The position numbers were made by a program, and so were the translations under genes. Below the pieces are notes generated by a model. It was not told the DNA's origin. It saw nothing but the letters and a program-made list of their open reading frames with translations, and did no database searches. From an uncultured Lachnospiraceae bacterium (GTDB taxonomy: Bacteria > Bacillota > Clostridia > Lachnospirales > Lachnospiraceae), in contig CALFCS010000115.1 of assembly GCA_937950565.1 (NCBI GenBank), positions 1-17,543 of the forward strand: DNA of 17,543 nt. The letters run 5' to 3'. Below are positions 1-8,058 of the stretch, one piece after another. Numbering within the stretch: the stretch's first letter is position 1; every line of letters starts with the position of its first letter.

Positions 1-534
1 GGAATAATACTGCTCCCTTGTTCTTCCATGTACCGCAACCGCAGAAGCCCCAGCCTCCTCAATGACCTTTGCGATTTCTATGGCATTGACATGTTCATCA
101 TCAAATCCCTTACGAATCTTCACTGTAACAGGCTTTTTTATCGCTTTCACCGTCTCATATATAATATCATATGCCAGTTTTGGGTTCTTCATGAGTGCAG
201 AACCCTCCCCATTTTTTACAACCTTGGGGACAGGACATCCCATATTAATATCCAGAATCTGAAATGGAAGCTCCTCTATGCGCTTCGCCTGTTCACTGAT
301 GATTTTCGGGTCGGAGCCAAATAACTGCAGGGATACCGGATATTCCTGCGGATGAATCGCGAGCAGCGTCTTTGTATTTTTATTCTTATATTGAAGTGCC
401 TTTGCACTGATCATCTCCATACACAGAAGCCCTGCCCCCTGTTCTTTGCATAACAGACGAAACGGCAGGTCGGTAACGCCTGCCATTGGTGCCAGTATGT
501 ATGGATTTTCAAGTTTTACATTTCCTATATTCAT
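1..534 (-). CDS. dusB: tRNA-dihydrouridine synthase, N-terminal part (runs off the left edge)
   Basis: This flavoenzyme of the DusB/NifR3 family reduces specific uridines in the tRNA D-loop to dihydrouridine, using FMN and NADPH. The visible 178 residues begin MNIGNVKLENPYILAPMAGV, the usual TIM-barrel opening with the APMAGVTD FMN-binding motif at residues 15-22. The active-site cysteine is Cys100 in NMGCPVPKV, and KxRKG lies near 139-143. The family is usually about 320 residues, so roughly the C-terminal 45% is outside the window. The start is ATG at 534, 23 bp after the coaX stop, with only a GTGGTG-like SD. The tight spacing suggests co-transcription with coaX. The family call is firm; the DusB subgroup is likely. 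Confidence 0.95.
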   Translation of the reverse strand, partial: MNIGNVKLENPYILAPMAGVTDLPFRLLCKEQGAGLLCMEMISAKALQYKNKNTKTLLAIHPQEYPVSLQLFGSDPKIISEQAKRIEELPFQILDINMGCPVPKVVKNGEGSALMKNPKLAYDIIYETVKAIKKPVTVKIRKGFDDEHVNAIEIAKVIEEAGASAVAVHGRTREQYYS

Positions 535-557
535 TTGGATACACCACGTTTCTCAAT

Positions 558-1337
558 TTAGGATGTCCGTTTTCTGTTTTTTTCGTAAATAATCCGCAGA
601 CCTTTCAATGTAAGCTGTGGATCATACACATCAATCACATCCGTCTCGCTCGCTATAATCTTACCAAGTCCTCCGGTCGCTACTACTTTCGCATCTGCAT
701 ATCCGGATTCATGCCGGATTTTATTTATAATATATTCCGTCTGTCCAATCTGGCCATATACAATACCAGCCTGCATGGACGCAATCGTTTCTTTTGCCAG
801 AACAGACTCCGGTTTCTTTATCTCAACTGCCGGAAGCATCGCCGCCTGCCCCCACATTGCCTGCGCCGAAGTACGGATTCCAGGCGCAATCACCGCCGCT
901 TCAAAGGTTCCATCTGCCCCAACAATGTCATAAGTCGTCGCTGTTCCGTAATCAATCACAATCACCGGACCACCGTGAATCGTATATGCTGCAACCGCAT
1001 CCACAATCCGGTCCGCGCCCACCTGCTTGGGATTCTCTGTCACAATACGAATTCCGGTCTTAATTCCCGCGGACACTACCATTGGCTTAATTCCGAAATA
1101 TTTAATCATCGCACTTCCAAGTGAATGCATTACATCCGGTACGACAGACGCAACAATAACCGCATCAATATCTGTACTTAGAATTCCCTGGCGCTCTACC
1201 AGTTCTTTCAATGTAATCCCATATTCGTCAGAAGTTCGCGGAAGCTTTGTTGTCATACGAAAAGTTCCAAGAAGCTCGTCCCCCCGGAAGACTCCAAGTG
1301 TAATATTCGTATTTCCTACATCAATCACCAATAACAT
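558..1337 (-). CDS. coaX: Type III pantothenate kinase
   Basis: It phosphorylates pantothenate to 4'-phosphopantothenate, the first step of coenzyme A synthesis, in the cytosol. The 259-residue length is normal for the family. The ASKHA-fold motifs are all present: DVGNTN at residues 6-11 (phosphate binding), GADR at 107-110 with the expected catalytic Asp109, VIDYGTATT at 127-135, and PGIRTSAQAM at 152-161. Type III enzymes are not feedback-inhibited by CoA, which is a family property and not visible here. The ATG start at 1337 has an AGGAGG SD lying inside the last codons of the upstream 110-residue gene, only 1 bp beyond that gene's stop, so the two are probably translationally coupled. 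Confidence 0.97.
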   Translation of the reverse strand: MLLVIDVGNTNITLGVFRGDELLGTFRMTTKLPRTSDEYGITLKELVERQGILSTDIDAVIVASVVPDVMHSLGSAMIKYFGIKPMVVSAGIKTGIRIVTENPKQVGADRIVDAVAAYTIHGGPVIVIDYGTATTYDIVGADGTFEAAVIAPGIRTSAQAMWGQAAMLPAVEIKKPESVLAKETIASMQAGIVYGQIGQTEYIINKIRHESGYADAKVVATGGLGKIIASETDVIDVYDPQLTLKGLRIIYEKNRKRTS

Positions 1338-1338
1338 T

Positions 1339-1671
1339 CTATTCTACCTCCTCTCCCAGGAAAAATACTTTATAATATAACTGAAGCGCCTGAAGCAAAT
1401 CCTGCTTTTCCCTCTGTAGCTGCTTTATCTTCAGCTGACTTCCGATGTCGTCAAACATCGGGTCGAAGTCCTGCGCCGTAACCTGAAAACACAATTCCCC
1501 GTCTTCGTCATATACCAGTGTCAGTATTCCACCCACATCATTCACATACAGCACGCACATAATCTTCAATTCATCTTTTATATGCCCCGGAAGGCCTTCA
1601 AAATCCGGGTTCAGATAATATTTTTCCTCATATGAATTTGCACCGCAAAGTACAATCTGCCCTTCGTACAT
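1339..1671 (-). CDS. Small conserved Lachnospiraceae-type protein (resembles DUF6145)
   Basis: This 110-residue cytosolic protein has no signal peptide or membrane segment. It reads as an alpha/beta domain (MYEGQIVLCGANSYEEKYYL at the N-terminus; acidic strands around residues 45-75) followed by a C-terminal amphipathic helix rich in Lys, Gln and Leu (about 82-105) that could form a coiled coil. I believe it matches DUF6145, a family seen beside birA and coaX in Lachnospiraceae, but this is from memory and no function is known to me. An upstream in-frame ATG at 1689 exists, but the SD GAGGTGG at 1676-1682 lies inside that extension, 4-7 nt before the ATG at 1671, so I use 1671. It sits between birA and coaX and probably shares their transcript. 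Confidence 0.8.
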   Translation of the reverse strand: MYEGQIVLCGANSYEEKYYLNPDFEGLPGHIKDELKIMCVLYVNDVGGILTLVYDEDGELCFQVTAQDFDPMFDDIGSQLKIKQLQREKQDLLQALQLYYKVFFLGEEVE

Positions 1672-1725
1672 TTTTCCACCTCGCTTCATTCAAATAACGT
1701 CGCACAACTTTTCTCTATTCTTGGT

Positions 1726-2706
1726 TTACACATAACCATAGATACCTCTTACGGATACCTCTCCTGCATAAATCTGCTTTCTTTCCCCTTCGGGAGTTTC
1801 TACCACCAGTTCTCCCTTATCATTAATTCCAAATGCATGTGCACAATATTCATTTCCAGGTTCTAAAACACGCACTTCTTTTCCGCAGTTCACAAGCATT
1901 CCATTATATTTTTCACGCAGTCCGGATAAATCCTCGGTCTCCATAAATATCTGATAATTTTCTTCATACCGTGCCATGACAGAAGCAATCAGGCTGGAAC
2001 GCCGGATACGTTCTCCCCCTTCAATCAGAAGAGAAGTCGCAATCTCACAGATATTATCTGGAAATGTGTCCTGGTTCACATTAATGCCTGCCCCGGTCAC
2101 TACATAATTAATACCCTCAATATCCGTACTCATTTCCGTAAGAATTCCACAAATCTTCTTTTTATTTAACACAATATCATTGGGCCATTTGATACAGGCA
2201 TCCATCCCTGTATTCTCCCGGACTGCCTCCGCTACACTCAAGGCCATAACAAGCGTCAGCATAGGGGCCTTGACCGGAGAAAGCTCTGGTCGCAGAAGGA
2301 GTGTCATATAAATACAGATTCCTCTTGGTGATTCCCACGAACGCCCCCTGCGCCCTCTTCCGGCAGTCTGTCTGTCAGCCACAACAAGCGTACCATGCTC
2401 CGCACCTTTTTCTCCTTCGTATTTTGCCTGAATATTTGTAGAATCTGTCTCGTCATAATAAAGAATTTCTTTTCCCGCCCAGCGGGTATTTATGACACTC
2501 TCAAGCTCCGCCTTTGTCATAATATCCGGGCTTTCAACAAGGCGGTACCCCTTATTGCGTACCGCCTCAATCTCATATCCTTCTTTTTTCAATTGTTCGA
2601 TTGCTTTCCACACTGCAGTGCGTGAAACATGAAACCTGTTGCACAGCTGCTGCCCGGAAATGTAATCATTGCTCTCTTTCAGTAATTTCAGGATTTCTAT
2701 CTTCAA
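1726..2706 (-). CDS. birA: Bifunctional biotin-protein ligase / biotin operon repressor
   Basis: It activates biotin to biotinyl-AMP and attaches it to biotin-dependent carboxylases or decarboxylases; the N-terminal domain binds DNA to repress biotin genes. The 326 residues show a winged helix-turn-helix at about 5-57 (FHVSRTAVWKAIEQLKKEGY), the adenylate-binding GRGRRG loop at 116-121, KWPNDI at 173-178, the Lys-rich KKKICGILTE at 182-191, and a C-terminal SH3-like domain. The frame has no ATG or GTG between the argF stop and residue 1, and the next Met is residue 63, inside the linker after the HTH. The start is therefore the TTG at 2706, preceded only by a weak AGAAAG. Poor initiation may keep this repressor scarce. 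Confidence 0.95.
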   Translation of the reverse strand: MKIEILKLLKESNDYISGQQLCNRFHVSRTAVWKAIEQLKKEGYEIEAVRNKGYRLVESPDIMTKAELESVINTRWAGKEILYYDETDSTNIQAKYEGEKGAEHGTLVVADRQTAGRGRRGRSWESPRGICIYMTLLLRPELSPVKAPMLTLVMALSVAEAVRENTGMDACIKWPNDIVLNKKKICGILTEMSTDIEGINYVVTGAGINVNQDTFPDNICEIATSLLIEGGERIRRSSLIASVMARYEENYQIFMETEDLSGLREKYNGMLVNCGKEVRVLEPGNEYCAHAFGINDKGELVVETPEGERKQIYAGEVSVRGIYGYV

Positions 2707-2745
2707 TTTCTTTCTGCGGGGTTCTTCCCCTTTCCTCTCACTGCT

Positions 2746-3684
2746 TTATTGATTTCCAAGTGTTGCCACCATAACTGCCTTAATCGTATGTAAACGGTTC
2801 TCTGCTTCATCAAACACAACGCTTGCCGCACTTTCAAAAACTTCCTCCGTCACTTCTTTTCCCTTTACGGCAGGGAGACAGTGCATGAAAATCGTACTCT
2901 CCTTTCCTGTCTTTGCCATAAGTTCTGCATTGACCTGATAAGGAGTCAGAATCGCAATTCTCTCTGCAGCCTTATCCTCCTCACCCATGGATGCCCATAC
3001 ATCCGTATACAAAACATCCGCGTTTTCAACAGCAGCCACATCATCTGTCACGGTAATAGAAGAGCCGGACTCCTTTGCATATCCTTCACAAAGATGAATC
3101 AGGTCTTCTGTCGGCCACAGGCTCTCCGGTGCAATAATCACAAAATCAACACCCACCTTCGCACATCCAATCATCAGACTGTTTGCCATATTGTTACGGC
3201 CGTCACCCAGATACACGAACTTAAGTCCTTTCAAATATCCGAAATGCTCACGCATTGTCAGAAGGTCCGCAAGAATCTGTGTCGGATGATATTCGTCCGT
3301 CAGGCCATTCCAAACCGGAACCCCACTATATTTGGCAAGCGCTTCTACATGGTCCTGCCGGAATCCACGGAACTCAATCCCATCAAACATTCTGCCAAGC
3401 ACACGTGCCGTATCCTCAATACTCTCTTTATGTCCCAGCTGAATCTCATTTCCGGAAAGATAAGTCGGATTCCCGCCTTCATCCGCCGCTCCTACGGTAA
3501 ATGCGCAACGGGTTCTTGTAGAAGGCTTTTCAAAAATAAGCGCGATATTCTTTCCTTTCAGGCTGTCACCTGTAATCCCCTGTTTTTTCTTTGCTTTTAA
3601 ATCTGCCGCCAGATCAAGAAGATATAAAATTTCCTCCGGCGTGTAATCTTTTAATGTTAAAAAACTTCTTCCTTTTAAATTCAT
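2746..3684 (-). CDS. argF: Ornithine carbamoyltransferase
   Basis: It transfers the carbamoyl group from carbamoyl phosphate to ornithine, giving citrulline (arginine synthesis, or the reverse in the deiminase pathway). The 312-residue protein has the carbamoyl-phosphate motif STRTR at 55-59, FRG at 105-107, HPTQ at 133-136, the ornithine-loop DVWASMG at 228-234, and the catalytic HCLPA at 268-272. The SMG loop favours ornithine over putrescine or aspartate as substrate. A longer frame starts at 3723, but AAGGAG at 3691-3696, six nt before the ATG at 3684, decides the start; that SD overlaps the stop codon of the SPFH gene. No other arginine genes are in the window. An anabolic role is assumed; arcB cannot be excluded. 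Confidence 0.95.
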   Translation of the reverse strand: MNLKGRSFLTLKDYTPEEILYLLDLAADLKAKKKQGITGDSLKGKNIALIFEKPSTRTRCAFTVGAADEGGNPTYLSGNEIQLGHKESIEDTARVLGRMFDGIEFRGFRQDHVEALAKYSGVPVWNGLTDEYHPTQILADLLTMREHFGYLKGLKFVYLGDGRNNMANSLMIGCAKVGVDFVIIAPESLWPTEDLIHLCEGYAKESGSSITVTDDVAAVENADVLYTDVWASMGEEDKAAERIAILTPYQVNAELMAKTGKESTIFMHCLPAVKGKEVTEEVFESAASVVFDEAENRLHTIKAVMVATLGNQ

Positions 3685-3690
3685 GTCGTA

Positions 3691-3696
3691 CTCCTT
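3691..3696 (-). promoter_or_regulatory. SD of argF, overlapping the SPFH stop codon
   Basis: On the minus strand AAGGAG is followed by six bases and the ATG at 3684. It overlaps the TAA of the upstream SPFH gene (3695-3697), and it rules out the longer frame that would start at 3723. Confidence 0.8.
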
Positions 3697-4654
3697 ACTG
3701 CTCTGATTTCGTATCGTTTGCACCGATTTCTGTCATGCTCTTTACAAGTCCTGCAATCCCCTGAATCTCAGAAGGAATAATAATCTTCGTAGCCTTTCCG
3801 TCAGCAGCCTTTTCAAAAGCTTCCAGACTCTTCATCGTCAGTACTGCTTCGTCAGCCCCTGCTTCCTTCAGGAAACGGATACCGTCTGCATTCGCCTGCT
3901 GTACCTTCAGAATTGCTTCCGCCTCACCTTCTGCCCGACGGATCATCGCTTCCTTCTGCGCCTCCGCACGAAGGATTGCCGCCTGCTTCTCAGCCTCAGC
4001 ATCCAGAATTGCAGATTCTTTATTACCTTCTGCCACAAGGATTGTGGATTTCTTCTCACCTTCTGCACGAAGAATTGCCTCACGGCGTTCACGCTCTGCC
4101 TTCATCTGCTTCTCCATTGCATCCTGGATTGCAGCAGGCGGAATAATATTTTTCAGTTCTACACGGTTTACCTTAATTCCCCATGGGTCTGTTGCCACAT
4201 CAAGGGAAGCGCGCATCTTCGTATTGATTGTCTCTCTGGAAGTCAACGTCTGGTCAAGTTCCAGATCTCCGATAATATTACGAAGCGTTGTCGCTGTTAA
4301 ATTCTCAATCGCCATAATTGGATTCGCAACCCCATAACAGAACAGCTTCGGGTCTGTAATCTGGTAAAATACAACCGTATCAATCTGCATCGTAACATTA
4401 TCCTTTGTGATCACCGGCTGCGGTGCAAAATCTACAACCTGCTCTTTCAAGTCAACCTTTCTTGCCACGCGGTCGATAATCGGAACTTTAAAATGAATTC
4501 CGGTTCCCCATGTAACACGGTATGCCCCAAGTCTCTCAATAACTACTGCCTGTGCCTGCCTTACGATTCTTATACAGGAGATGACAAGCAGAATCAAGAT
4601 TACTAATATACCAATCCCCAAAATCTGACCAATTAATTCTCCTAAATTATACAT
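3695..4654 (-). CDS. SPFH/stomatin-family membrane protein (QmcA/paraslipin-like)
   Basis: Proteins of this family form oligomeric membrane scaffolds associated with lipid microdomains. The 319 residues show one N-terminal hydrophobic helix (about 9-30), the SPFH/band-7 domain (about 33-185, with VIERLGAYRVTWGTG and PVITKDNV), then an Ala/Glu-rich coiled coil (about 185-250) made of degenerate units such as AILRAEGEKKS, TILVAEGNKES and AILDAEAEKQA, and a C-terminal region with GIRFLKEAGA. The start at 4654 is chosen because AAGGAGG lies six nt upstream, inside an in-frame extension reaching 4678. Its first 8 bases (ATGTATAA) overlap the end of the NfeD-like gene, a strong sign of translational coupling. 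NfeD-SPFH pairs are common in bacteria. Confidence 0.93.
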   Translation of the reverse strand: MYNLGELIGQILGIGILVILILLVISCIRIVRQAQAVVIERLGAYRVTWGTGIHFKVPIIDRVARKVDLKEQVVDFAPQPVITKDNVTMQIDTVVFYQITDPKLFCYGVANPIMAIENLTATTLRNIIGDLELDQTLTSRETINTKMRASLDVATDPWGIKVNRVELKNIIPPAAIQDAMEKQMKAERERREAILRAEGEKKSTILVAEGNKESAILDAEAEKQAAILRAEAQKEAMIRRAEGEAEAILKVQQANADGIRFLKEAGADEAVLTMKSLEAFEKAADGKATKIIIPSEIQGIAGLVKSMTEIGANDTKSEQ

Positions 4655-5090
4655 CCTTTTCCTCCTTCTCTTTGACAATCAGCTTTACACCCTGAATCCC
4701 TTCAATCGTCACGACTGTATTCTTCGGAATTCTTCCATCTGGTTCATCTGTCTTCGCGGACCATTCCTGTCCCCGGACCTCTACTCTTCCCTGCGCCTTC
4801 AGTGTATCAATATCCTCCAGCACCAACGCCTGCTGCCCAATCAGACTCTCCGCATTCGTCTTCTGACATTCCTTATTGAAATATTTCACCGCTATCGGTC
4901 TGGTAAGAATCAAAAGTACGATAGAAACAACGATAAATACAACAATCTGTACCGCCATTCCAAAACCAAGAATACCTGCCAGAAAAGCCACAAGCGCACC
5001 TGCCGCAAACCAGATTGTTGTAAGCCCCATGGTAAAGATTTCAATCAACAGTAAAATCACAAATAGGATTAACCAATAAATTGTCTGCAT
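4647..5090 (-). CDS. NfeD-like membrane protein
   Basis: This is the partner of the downstream SPFH protein; NfeD proteins are thought to help assemble stomatin-like scaffolds. The 147 residues start with three closely spaced hydrophobic helices (about 4-22, 25-42, 46-65), followed by a soluble OB-fold domain (about 80-142). That domain carries ALVLEDID, GRVEVRGQEWSAKTDE (the WSA signature typical of NfeD C-terminal domains) and VVTIEGIQGVKLIVKE. It lacks the protease domain of long NfeD proteins, so it is the short (NfeD1b) type. The ATG at 5090 has AGGAG five nt upstream. The gene ends 8 bp inside the SPFH gene. Confidence 0.92.
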   Translation of the reverse strand: MQTIYWLILFVILLLIEIFTMGLTTIWFAAGALVAFLAGILGFGMAVQIVVFIVVSIVLLILTRPIAVKYFNKECQKTNAESLIGQQALVLEDIDTLKAQGRVEVRGQEWSAKTDEPDGRIPKNTVVTIEGIQGVKLIVKEKEEKDV

Positions 5091-5136
5091 AATGCTCCTC
5101 TCTTTTCATGAATAGTATTTCTATAAATCCATATTA

Positions 5137-5952
5137 CTATACTTTACGCTGGAAATCAAACATTTCACACCTTCTTTGTCTTGCTGTTTCAAACATCAGT
5201 ACAGAAGCCGCTACTGCAGCATTCAGAGACTCTACCTGCCCCATCATCGGAATGCGGATATACGTGTCCGCTTTCTCCGCCACAGCGTCCCTTAATCCAT
5301 TTCCCTCATTTCCGATAAGAAATGCACACGGCTTCCGGTAATCCTCTGCTTCATAGGGCTTATGCCCCTCCAGATGAGCCGCATAAACAACAATTCCTGC
5401 ACGTTTCAGCCTGTCAATAGTTTCTACAATATCTTCCACATAGCAGAACGGCATCCGGTAAACAGAGCCCATTGTGGAGCGTATCGTCTTAGGATTATAA
5501 ATGTCCACGCTGTCATGACTCAATATAATCCCCGTCACCCCCGCCGCCTCCGCAGTGCGGACGATGGTCCCCAGATTGCCCGGATCCTGCAGATTATCCA
5601 GAACCATCAGAAACGGACAGGGTTCCTTAAGCATCTGTCTCCATCCATATGCTTCCCTTTCCACAAGGCACAAAATCCCCTGCGGCGTCTTTGTATCGGA
5701 CACATATGTATATACATGGTCGGACAATACCTCGGGAATAATCCCGCTCCCGTTCAGCACCTGATTCATAACATCCTTTTCTTTCCGGAAAAATGTTTCC
5801 GACACATAAACCTCTCTCAGACGCTGTACCGGTACTTCCCGAAACATACGGATGCCCTCTGTCAGAAATATATTTTCATCGTCTCTTAACTTTTTCTTTT
5901 TCCTAAGATTCACAAGATGCTTTACTTTTGCATTTGCTGTACTTGTAATCAT
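5137..5952 (-). CDS. SpoU/TrmH-family RNA 2'-O-methyltransferase
   Basis: A SAM-dependent SPOUT (trefoil-knot) enzyme that methylates a ribose 2'-hydroxyl in rRNA or tRNA; the exact nucleotide cannot be read from sequence. The 271 residues have an N-terminal RNA-binding domain (ITSTANAKVKHLVNLRKKKK at 2-21, then NIFLTEG) and the SpoU domain from about 112. Motif 1 is LDNLQDPGNLGTIVRTAEAAG at 118-138 with Asn126 and Arg132; motif 2 is TMGSVYRMPF at 160-169; motif 3 includes IGNEGNGL at 213-220 and IPMMGQVESLNAAVAAS at 234-250. Family alignment favours ATG 5952, 4 bp after the ktrA stop, with GGAAAGG ten nt upstream. ATG 5979 is possible but its GGAG is only 3 nt away. Confidence 0.92.
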   Translation of the reverse strand: MITSTANAKVKHLVNLRKKKKLRDDENIFLTEGIRMFREVPVQRLREVYVSETFFRKEKDVMNQVLNGSGIIPEVLSDHVYTYVSDTKTPQGILCLVEREAYGWRQMLKEPCPFLMVLDNLQDPGNLGTIVRTAEAAGVTGIILSHDSVDIYNPKTIRSTMGSVYRMPFCYVEDIVETIDRLKRAGIVVYAAHLEGHKPYEAEDYRKPCAFLIGNEGNGLRDAVAEKADTYIRIPMMGQVESLNAAVAASVLMFETARQRRCEMFDFQRKV

Positions 5953-5956
5953 TGTC

Positions 5957-6598
5957 TCACAGCCTTTCCAGTGTTTCATTCGCTCCTACCAGAATCATCA
6001 CCATTTTTTCACGAAGAGGTTCTTCCGGAGCCGGATTGACATCTACATTCTCGTCTTCTTTAATTCCCACAACGTTAATGCCATAATTGCGCCTGATGTC
6101 CAGCTGCTGCAAAGATTTTCCAATCCAGTTCTTCGGAACCGCTACCTCCATAATACTATATTCTGACGACAAAGAAATCCAGTCTGCAAAATTTGCAGAC
6201 ATCAAATGCTTTGCTGTCCGCTTCCCCATCTCTTCTTCCGGAAAGATAACGCTGTCTGCACCGATTTTTTTCAACACTTTTGCGTGCAGCTCATCTCTTG
6301 CTTTTGCAAGCACATATGGCACACCGATTTCCTTTGACACAATCGTTGCCATTACGCTGGCTTCCATATTTTCCGATACTGCAACCACAACACCATCCAG
6401 ATTTCTCGTCCCCAGGGAACGAATCACCTCCGGGTCGCCAAAATCCGCCTTCATGGCATAAGATACTTTATTTGCAATCTCTTCTATAATATCCATGTCA
6501 TTATCAACGGCTATCACTTCACACCCCAGATTTTGAAGGGTAACCGCCACGCTCTGTCCAAAACTCCCCAGCCCAAATACTGCATATTGTTTTTTCAT
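5957..6598 (-). CDS. ktrA: Potassium uptake regulatory subunit (KtrA/TrkA, RCK)
   Basis: Cytosolic nucleotide-binding ring subunit that gates the KtrB potassium channel. The 213 residues show an RCK_N Rossmann fold with GLGSFG at 9-14, the acidic end of strand 2 at AVDND, and VVVAVSENMEAS around 69-80, followed by an RCK_C domain at about 135-213 (SIMEVAVPKNWIGKSLQQLDIR). RCK_C domains of Ktr proteins in Firmicutes often bind c-di-AMP; that is family knowledge. A single RCK pair matches KtrA rather than the doubled TrkA of enterobacteria. It starts 16 bp after the ktrB stop, with AAAGG 11 nt before the ATG. Confidence 0.95.
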   Translation of the reverse strand: MKKQYAVFGLGSFGQSVAVTLQNLGCEVIAVDNDMDIIEEIANKVSYAMKADFGDPEVIRSLGTRNLDGVVVAVSENMEASVMATIVSKEIGVPYVLAKARDELHAKVLKKIGADSVIFPEEEMGKRTAKHLMSANFADWISLSSEYSIMEVAVPKNWIGKSLQQLDIRRNYGINVVGIKEDENVDVNPAPEEPLREKMVMILVGANETLERL

Positions 6599-6614
6599 AA
6601 CCGATGCCCTTTCT

Positions 6615-7994
6615 TTAACCTATCATAATCTTCTCTTCCGGCAGAACCCGGACTCTGTCTCTGGGATTTGCCTTACCTGCGAATAAAAGCGCCAATGTGA
6701 TCGGCCCCAGACGCCCCATATACATAAGAACCATGATTACAGCCTGGCTGGCTCTTGTAAGTGTTGGCGTAAGATTCGCCGTAAGCCCGACCGTTCCCAC
6801 CGACGATGCTGTTTCAAACATAATATCAATCATTGAAACCTGATCCGGTTCTATAATCGTAATTAAAAGAGTACCTGTCAGAAATGTTAAAAATGCAATC
6901 ACAACTACCGAAAATCCGGTACGAAAATTAGCAGGTGAAATCCTTCTTCCAAAGCATTCCGTATCATTTCCTCCACGAATCACCGTAATACAGGATAAAA
7001 TCAACATCGCTATCGTTGTCGTCTTAACACCACCCGCTGTTCCGCCGGGAGAACCGCCGATAAACATCAGAATACAGCTTAAAAATTTGGACTCATCATG
7101 AAGAGCCGCCTGCGGCACTGTATAAAATCCCGCTGTCCTCGTCGTCACGGACTGGAACATAGACGCCATCATTTTATCTCCAAAAGACATATTCCCTATC
7201 GTATCCGGATTCCGGTATTCCATAAAGAAAAAGCAAAGCGTACCGGACACAAGCAGGAAAAGTGTCGTCACAATCGCAATCTTGGAATGAAGCCTGAGAC
7301 GCGTAAACCACCAATATTTCGGAACCTCTTTCCGGTAAATTCTTTTCCCATTTTCAATTACATCATACCACACGGTAAATCCAATACCACTTAAAATAAT
7401 AAGCAGCATGGTTGTAATATTAATCACTGGATTATCCACATATCCGGCAAAACTATTCTCACCTAATATATCAATCCCTGCATTACAAAATGCAGAAACT
7501 GCATGAAAAACCGCATAGCCGATTCCCTTTATCACTCCATACTCCGGCACAAATTGAAAAGCATACAGAACAGCGCCTGCACCTTCCACAACAAATGTCC
7601 CCAAAATAACCTTCCGAACGAGCCCCACAATTCCGCCCAGGGAATCTGAATTGTAAGTCTCATGGAGCAGTACACGCTCTCTTACTGTAATCTTCTTTCT
7701 GAGAATCAAGAAAAAAAATGTCGCGCACCCGATAATTCCAAGTCCGCCAATCTGAATCAGCAAAAGAAGAACAATCTTCCCGGCCAGCGTAAACTGCGTT
7801 GCCGGAACAATCGTAACAAGTCCCGTCACACACACGGAAGTTGTCGATGTAAAAAGTGCATCCATAAATGTGATTGGCTGCTGATTGCACACCGGAAGCC
7901 ATAACAGGACTCCTCCCAAAAGAATGACGCCAAGGAATCCTGCCGCCAGAATCCCCATCGTATTCCATCTGATATTTTTTCTTCTATGTTTCAT
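6615..7994 (-). CDS. ktrB: Potassium uptake membrane subunit (KtrB/TrkH family)
   Basis: Ion-conducting subunit with four membrane-pore-membrane repeats. The four selectivity-filter loops are visible: TSVCVTGL (52-59), SAFCNAGI (167-174), VTTRTAGF (283-290) and SSVGTVGL (397-404), along with the conserved GGSPGGTAGG stretch (313-322). The predicted length of 459 residues fits KtrB. The longest frame begins with a TTG at 8018, but GGTGG six nt before the ATG at 7994 makes that ATG the better start, giving MKHRRKNIRWNTMG as a positive cytosolic N-terminus. The gene follows the response regulator by 64 bp, so the sensor pathway may be functionally linked to potassium transport. Confidence 0.95.
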   Translation of the reverse strand: MKHRRKNIRWNTMGILAAGFLGVILLGGVLLWLPVCNQQPITFMDALFTSTTSVCVTGLVTIVPATQFTLAGKIVLLLLIQIGGLGIIGCATFFFLILRKKITVRERVLLHETYNSDSLGGIVGLVRKVILGTFVVEGAGAVLYAFQFVPEYGVIKGIGYAVFHAVSAFCNAGIDILGENSFAGYVDNPVINITTMLLIILSGIGFTVWYDVIENGKRIYRKEVPKYWWFTRLRLHSKIAIVTTLFLLVSGTLCFFFMEYRNPDTIGNMSFGDKMMASMFQSVTTRTAGFYTVPQAALHDESKFLSCILMFIGGSPGGTAGGVKTTTIAMLILSCITVIRGGNDTECFGRRISPANFRTGFSVVVIAFLTFLTGTLLITIIEPDQVSMIDIMFETASSVGTVGLTANLTPTLTRASQAVIMVLMYMGRLGPITLALLFAGKANPRDRVRVLPEEKIMIG

Positions 7995-8015
7995 GCGATT
8001 CCACCATTCATTTGC

Positions 8016-8044
8016 CAAATATCTTTTCTAAATCAAATATCTTT
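8016..8044 (-). repeat. Pair of 11-bp direct repeats upstream of ktrB
   Basis: AAAGATATTTG occurs twice with an 18-bp period (8034-8044 and 8016-8026), in the 64 bp between the response-regulator stop and the ktrB start. It could be a binding site for a regulator or a chance AT-rich repeat. No clear promoter is visible beside it. Confidence 0.5.
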
Positions 8045-8058
8045 CATCTACTTTGCCA

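Noticed and set aside
486..1124. 212-codon plus-strand open frame opposite coaX and dusB
   Set aside because: It crosses two well-supported genes in antisense and has a composition typical of non-coding translation.
2881..3600. 239-codon plus-strand open frame opposite argF
   Set aside because: It is complementary to the conserved argF coding sequence, with no ribosome site and no protein-like motif.
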